In this document: positions 14,284 to 15,866 of the stretch, piece by piece
Layout of the letters: every line of letters starts with the position of its first letter
Numbering within the stretch: the first letter of the stretch is position 1
Assembly: GCA_031269415.1 (NCBI GenBank)
Contig: JAISZF010000264.1
Coordinates: 1 to 15,866, forward strand
From: Clostridiales bacterium
Lineage (GTDB): Bacteria; Bacillota; Clostridia; Lachnospirales; WQUN01
Reading direction: 5' to 3'
DNA length: 15,866 nucleotides
The notes under the pieces: generated by a model
Seen by the model: only the letters and a program-made list of their open reading frames with translations
The model's database searches: none
What the model was told of the DNA's origin: nothing
Translations under genes and position numbers: made by a program

Positions 14284-14363
14284 ATTCACCGCCCCGTCCG
14301 GCATAAAGCCGTAATGCGTATAATGAAATATATGCGCATGGGATGTATGAATTGAACATCGTC

Positions 14364-14816
14364 TTAATGTATCTGGCTGATCAGCGGCAGCGGCCTGCCC
14401 ATCAAGGCTGTTTCGGGGCTGTAACGCTCTTCATACAGCGAGGTAAGCACATCCCGCATTAATTCCGAATAATCAATCTTCTGCGATTCCGCGAAAGAAT
14501 TCAGCCAACGCGGAATATTCAGGCTTTTTTTTACGGAACCGGCTCCGACTTTAGCCGCGTAGGCGCTCATGTCCATCATCAGCATTGTGATAAACCCGCC
14601 CTGTACAGGCTTCATAAATTCAATGGGTGTCGGTTTGGGTATAGGGTTGCCGCTTTCCAGTTCTTTCATTAATATTTCCGAAGCCACCTCGATGGATCGT
14701 GTAATGGCGTCTGAGAGCGTTTCGGCTTCTGTCAGGCAGTCTATGTCAGGAATCGTCACGGCGTACCCTGCTCTTTCTTCCTCGCGGATCACGTACGCGG
14801 GGTATATAAGTTTCAT
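14364..14816 (-). CDS. HicB-family antitoxin-like protein
   Basis: A 150-residue protein. Residues 1-65 look like the HicB fold: YPAYVIREEE, GYAVTIPDIDCLTEAETL, then the helix SIEVASEILMKELESG and PKPTPIE. A DNA-binding-like tail follows at about 93-130 (KSLNIPRWLNSFAESQ, IDYSELMRDVL), as in HicB proteins that repress their own operon. A normal HicA toxin of about 60-80 residues should lie directly next to it, but none is seen on either side. It may be a solitary HicB regulator or the remnant of a toxin-antitoxin pair. AGAGGTGAT precedes the ATG and it has its own promoter. Confidence 0.75.
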   Translation of the reverse strand: MKLIYPAYVIREEERAGYAVTIPDIDCLTEAETLSDAITRSIEVASEILMKELESGNPIPKPTPIEFMKPVQGGFITMLMMDMSAYAAKVGAGSVKKSLNIPRWLNSFAESQKIDYSELMRDVLTSLYEERYSPETALMGRPLPLISQIH

Positions 14817-14849
14817 TTCATCACCTCTGGAGCTTGTCTTATGTAACCC

Positions 14850-14878
14850 ATTATATCTTGAACCCGCCGAAATTGCAA
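14850..14878 (-). promoter_or_regulatory. Promoter of the HicB-like gene
   Basis: On the minus strand TTGCAA (14873-14878), 17 bases, then TATAAT (14850-14855). The arrangement is the same as that of the DUF503 promoter. Confidence 0.6.
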
Positions 14879-14910
14879 CGCAAACAGGACGGTTAACTCG
14901 GAATATTGCG

Positions 14911-14934
14911 AACCCCCGGGTTTCGCCGGGGGTT
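14911..14934. terminator. GC-rich hairpin after the DUF4340 gene
   Basis: AACCCCCGG (14911-14919) pairs with CCGGGGGTT (14926-14934), a perfect 9-bp stem with a 6-base loop. The T run is poor on both strands. It lies 12 bases past the DUF4340 stop and is the probable transcript end. Confidence 0.6.
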
Positions 14935-14945
14935 TCCTATCGCGT

Positions 14946-15866
14946 CTATTTATCCAATTCCCCAGCCAACAGATCCTCCGCGCTCTTGAGCATCGCGTCC
15001 ACATACTGCTTGCCGACAACGAACTGAATCACGCCGCCATCCTTCCGCACGGCGTAGAAATCGTTGTTGTATTTATAATACTCGGTTACCACGTCAGGCT
15101 CGCCGTTGTTCAGATGGTAGGAAATAGTAATATCGGGCAGACCGGTCGGTGTAAAGGTGTCAATACTCGTGTCGTACGACAGACCGATAACCGCCTGATA
15201 GAATGTCCGGAACGCGTCCTCCTGAACCTCCTGGCCGCTTACGGTCGGATGAATAAGCTTCTCCGGCATCGGCGTCGGGGCCGGGGAAGTATTGGGGTCT
15301 TCCAAAGCCGGCGCTTCGTCCGAGGTTTCCGGCGCGTCCGGGTCGGGCGTGGGGGTCGGAGTAAACGTGGGGGTCGGCGTCGCCGTAACATATATCACTT
15401 CATGATTCAGCACGGCCTCATAACTCTTTGACGCCGACTTGATCGTAAACGAATCGACGTCGTCAATATTTTGCAGAGCCACAAACCGCATTGTAAAGCC
15501 GAACGGGTTGATATTGTACAGGGTCGTCAAGTACGATTTATCCATTAAATACACATATGGCCTGTCAAAGAATTTCACATACGCATATGTTTTACCGTCC
15601 TCGCCGTTAACAACATCCGATTCGTCCGCGTCGTTCCCGATCTCCAGGTGGATTTCCGCGGTCAAGTCTTTAAGCCATACGATTAGGGAGGGATCATCCA
15701 GGCCGTACTTGGCGTAGTCATCAGGCTGAATGTCTATCATATCGCCGATACTGATGCCGTTCATGCCGTCCAGAACGTTTGTCGTAAAATTGGAACCGTA
15801 TAATTCCCAGCCTTTATACGGCTGTACCATATGGAGGGTAACCGCACCGTACTGCTCCATGGATGC
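14946..15866 (-). CDS. DUF4340 protein, 5' end outside the window
   Basis: The frame is open to the right edge, so the N-terminus is missing; the ATG near 15860 is internal or undecidable. About 306 codons are visible. The segments DDYAKYGLDDPSLIVWLKD, the YAYV/YVYLMDKSYL strands and the late YYKYNNDFYAVRKDGG match DUF4340 proteins, extracytoplasmic proteins often coded beside gliding-type (GldF/GldG) ABC transporter genes. A low-complexity Thr/Pro linker (TPTPTFTPTPTPDPD and more, roughly 45 residues) splits the domain into two parts, as in some clostridial members. Role and substrate are unknown. Gld-type transporter genes would be expected to the right. Confidence 0.75.
   Translation of the reverse strand, partial: ASMEQYGAVTLHMVQPYKGWELYGSNFTTNVLDGMNGISIGDMIDIQPDDYAKYGLDDPSLIVWLKDLTAEIHLEIGNDADESDVVNGEDGKTYAYVKFFDRPYVYLMDKSYLTTLYNINPFGFTMRFVALQNIDDVDSFTIKSASKSYEAVLNHEVIYVTATPTPTFTPTPTPDPDAPETSDEAPALEDPNTSPAPTPMPEKLIHPTVSGQEVQEDAFRTFYQAVIGLSYDTSIDTFTPTGLPDITISYHLNNGEPDVVTEYYKYNNDFYAVRKDGGVIQFVVGKQYVDAMLKSAEDLLAGELDK

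Noticed and set aside
14813..15019. A 68-codon minus-strand frame ending at the HicB start, considered as a HicA toxin
   Set aside because: It shows none of the HicA features (the G-S-H-x-x-F region) and half of it is an out-of-frame reading of the DUF4340 gene.
15290..15390. Repetitive GGGGGTCGG-like DNA, considered as a tandem repeat or array
   Set aside because: It is the coding sequence of the Thr/Pro linker in the DUF4340 protein; no CRISPR-like spacing is present here or elsewhere in the window.

Overview
The window looks like chromosome from a Clostridia-type Firmicute. The evidence is the tig-clpP-clpX cluster on one strand, RecD2 in place of RecBCD, strong AGGAGG ribosome sites, GTG and TTG starts, a YlxP/DUF503 gene, a YtxC-like sporulation gene, and an RNase P RNA of type A rather than the type B of Bacilli. 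Species cannot be read from the sequence.

Layout. (1) 1-139 is a promoter/leader sequence facing left; a near copy lies at 8562-8697. It abuts a 5'-truncated DUF1998 (helicase C-terminus) fragment at 138-416. (2) 529-5739 is a plus-strand group: a Y-family DNA polymerase, the RecD2 helicase, a YhfC-like membrane protease and a YdcF/DUF218 membrane protein. The last three overlap and are probably co-transcribed. (3) 5794-6225 is a convergent Rrf2-type repressor with a perfect 20-bp palindrome over its own promoter. (4) 6279-8697 is an accessory stretch on the minus strand. It holds two halves of a frameshifted, possibly phage-derived gene, a terminator, a secreted protein with a SipW-type signal peptide and an InlB-type repeat, and a 35-residue leucine-zipper microprotein translated just ahead of it from the repeated leader. 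(5) 8841-13637 is a minus-strand housekeeping block: DUF503, trigger factor, clpP, clpX, dus and rnpB. The 5' end of rnpB lies inside the 3' end of dus. (6) 13766-13839 is a plus-strand tRNA-Met with its own promoter and terminator. (7) 13900 to the right edge holds three minus-strand genes: a short YtxC-like protein, a HicB-type antitoxin with no HicA beside it, and a DUF4340 protein that runs off the window.

How the parts may work together. Trigger factor, ClpP and ClpX form the protein-folding and degradation unit. Dus and RNase P both act on tRNA and share a transcript end. The Y-family polymerase and RecD2 are DNA-damage tolerance and repair genes. The accessory stretch appears inserted between otherwise ordinary chromosomal genes. 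Its most interesting feature is the zipper microprotein and SipW-type surface protein pair driven by a duplicated promoter cassette. The second copy of that cassette, at the left edge, points at a gene outside the window that may be a sister of this pair.
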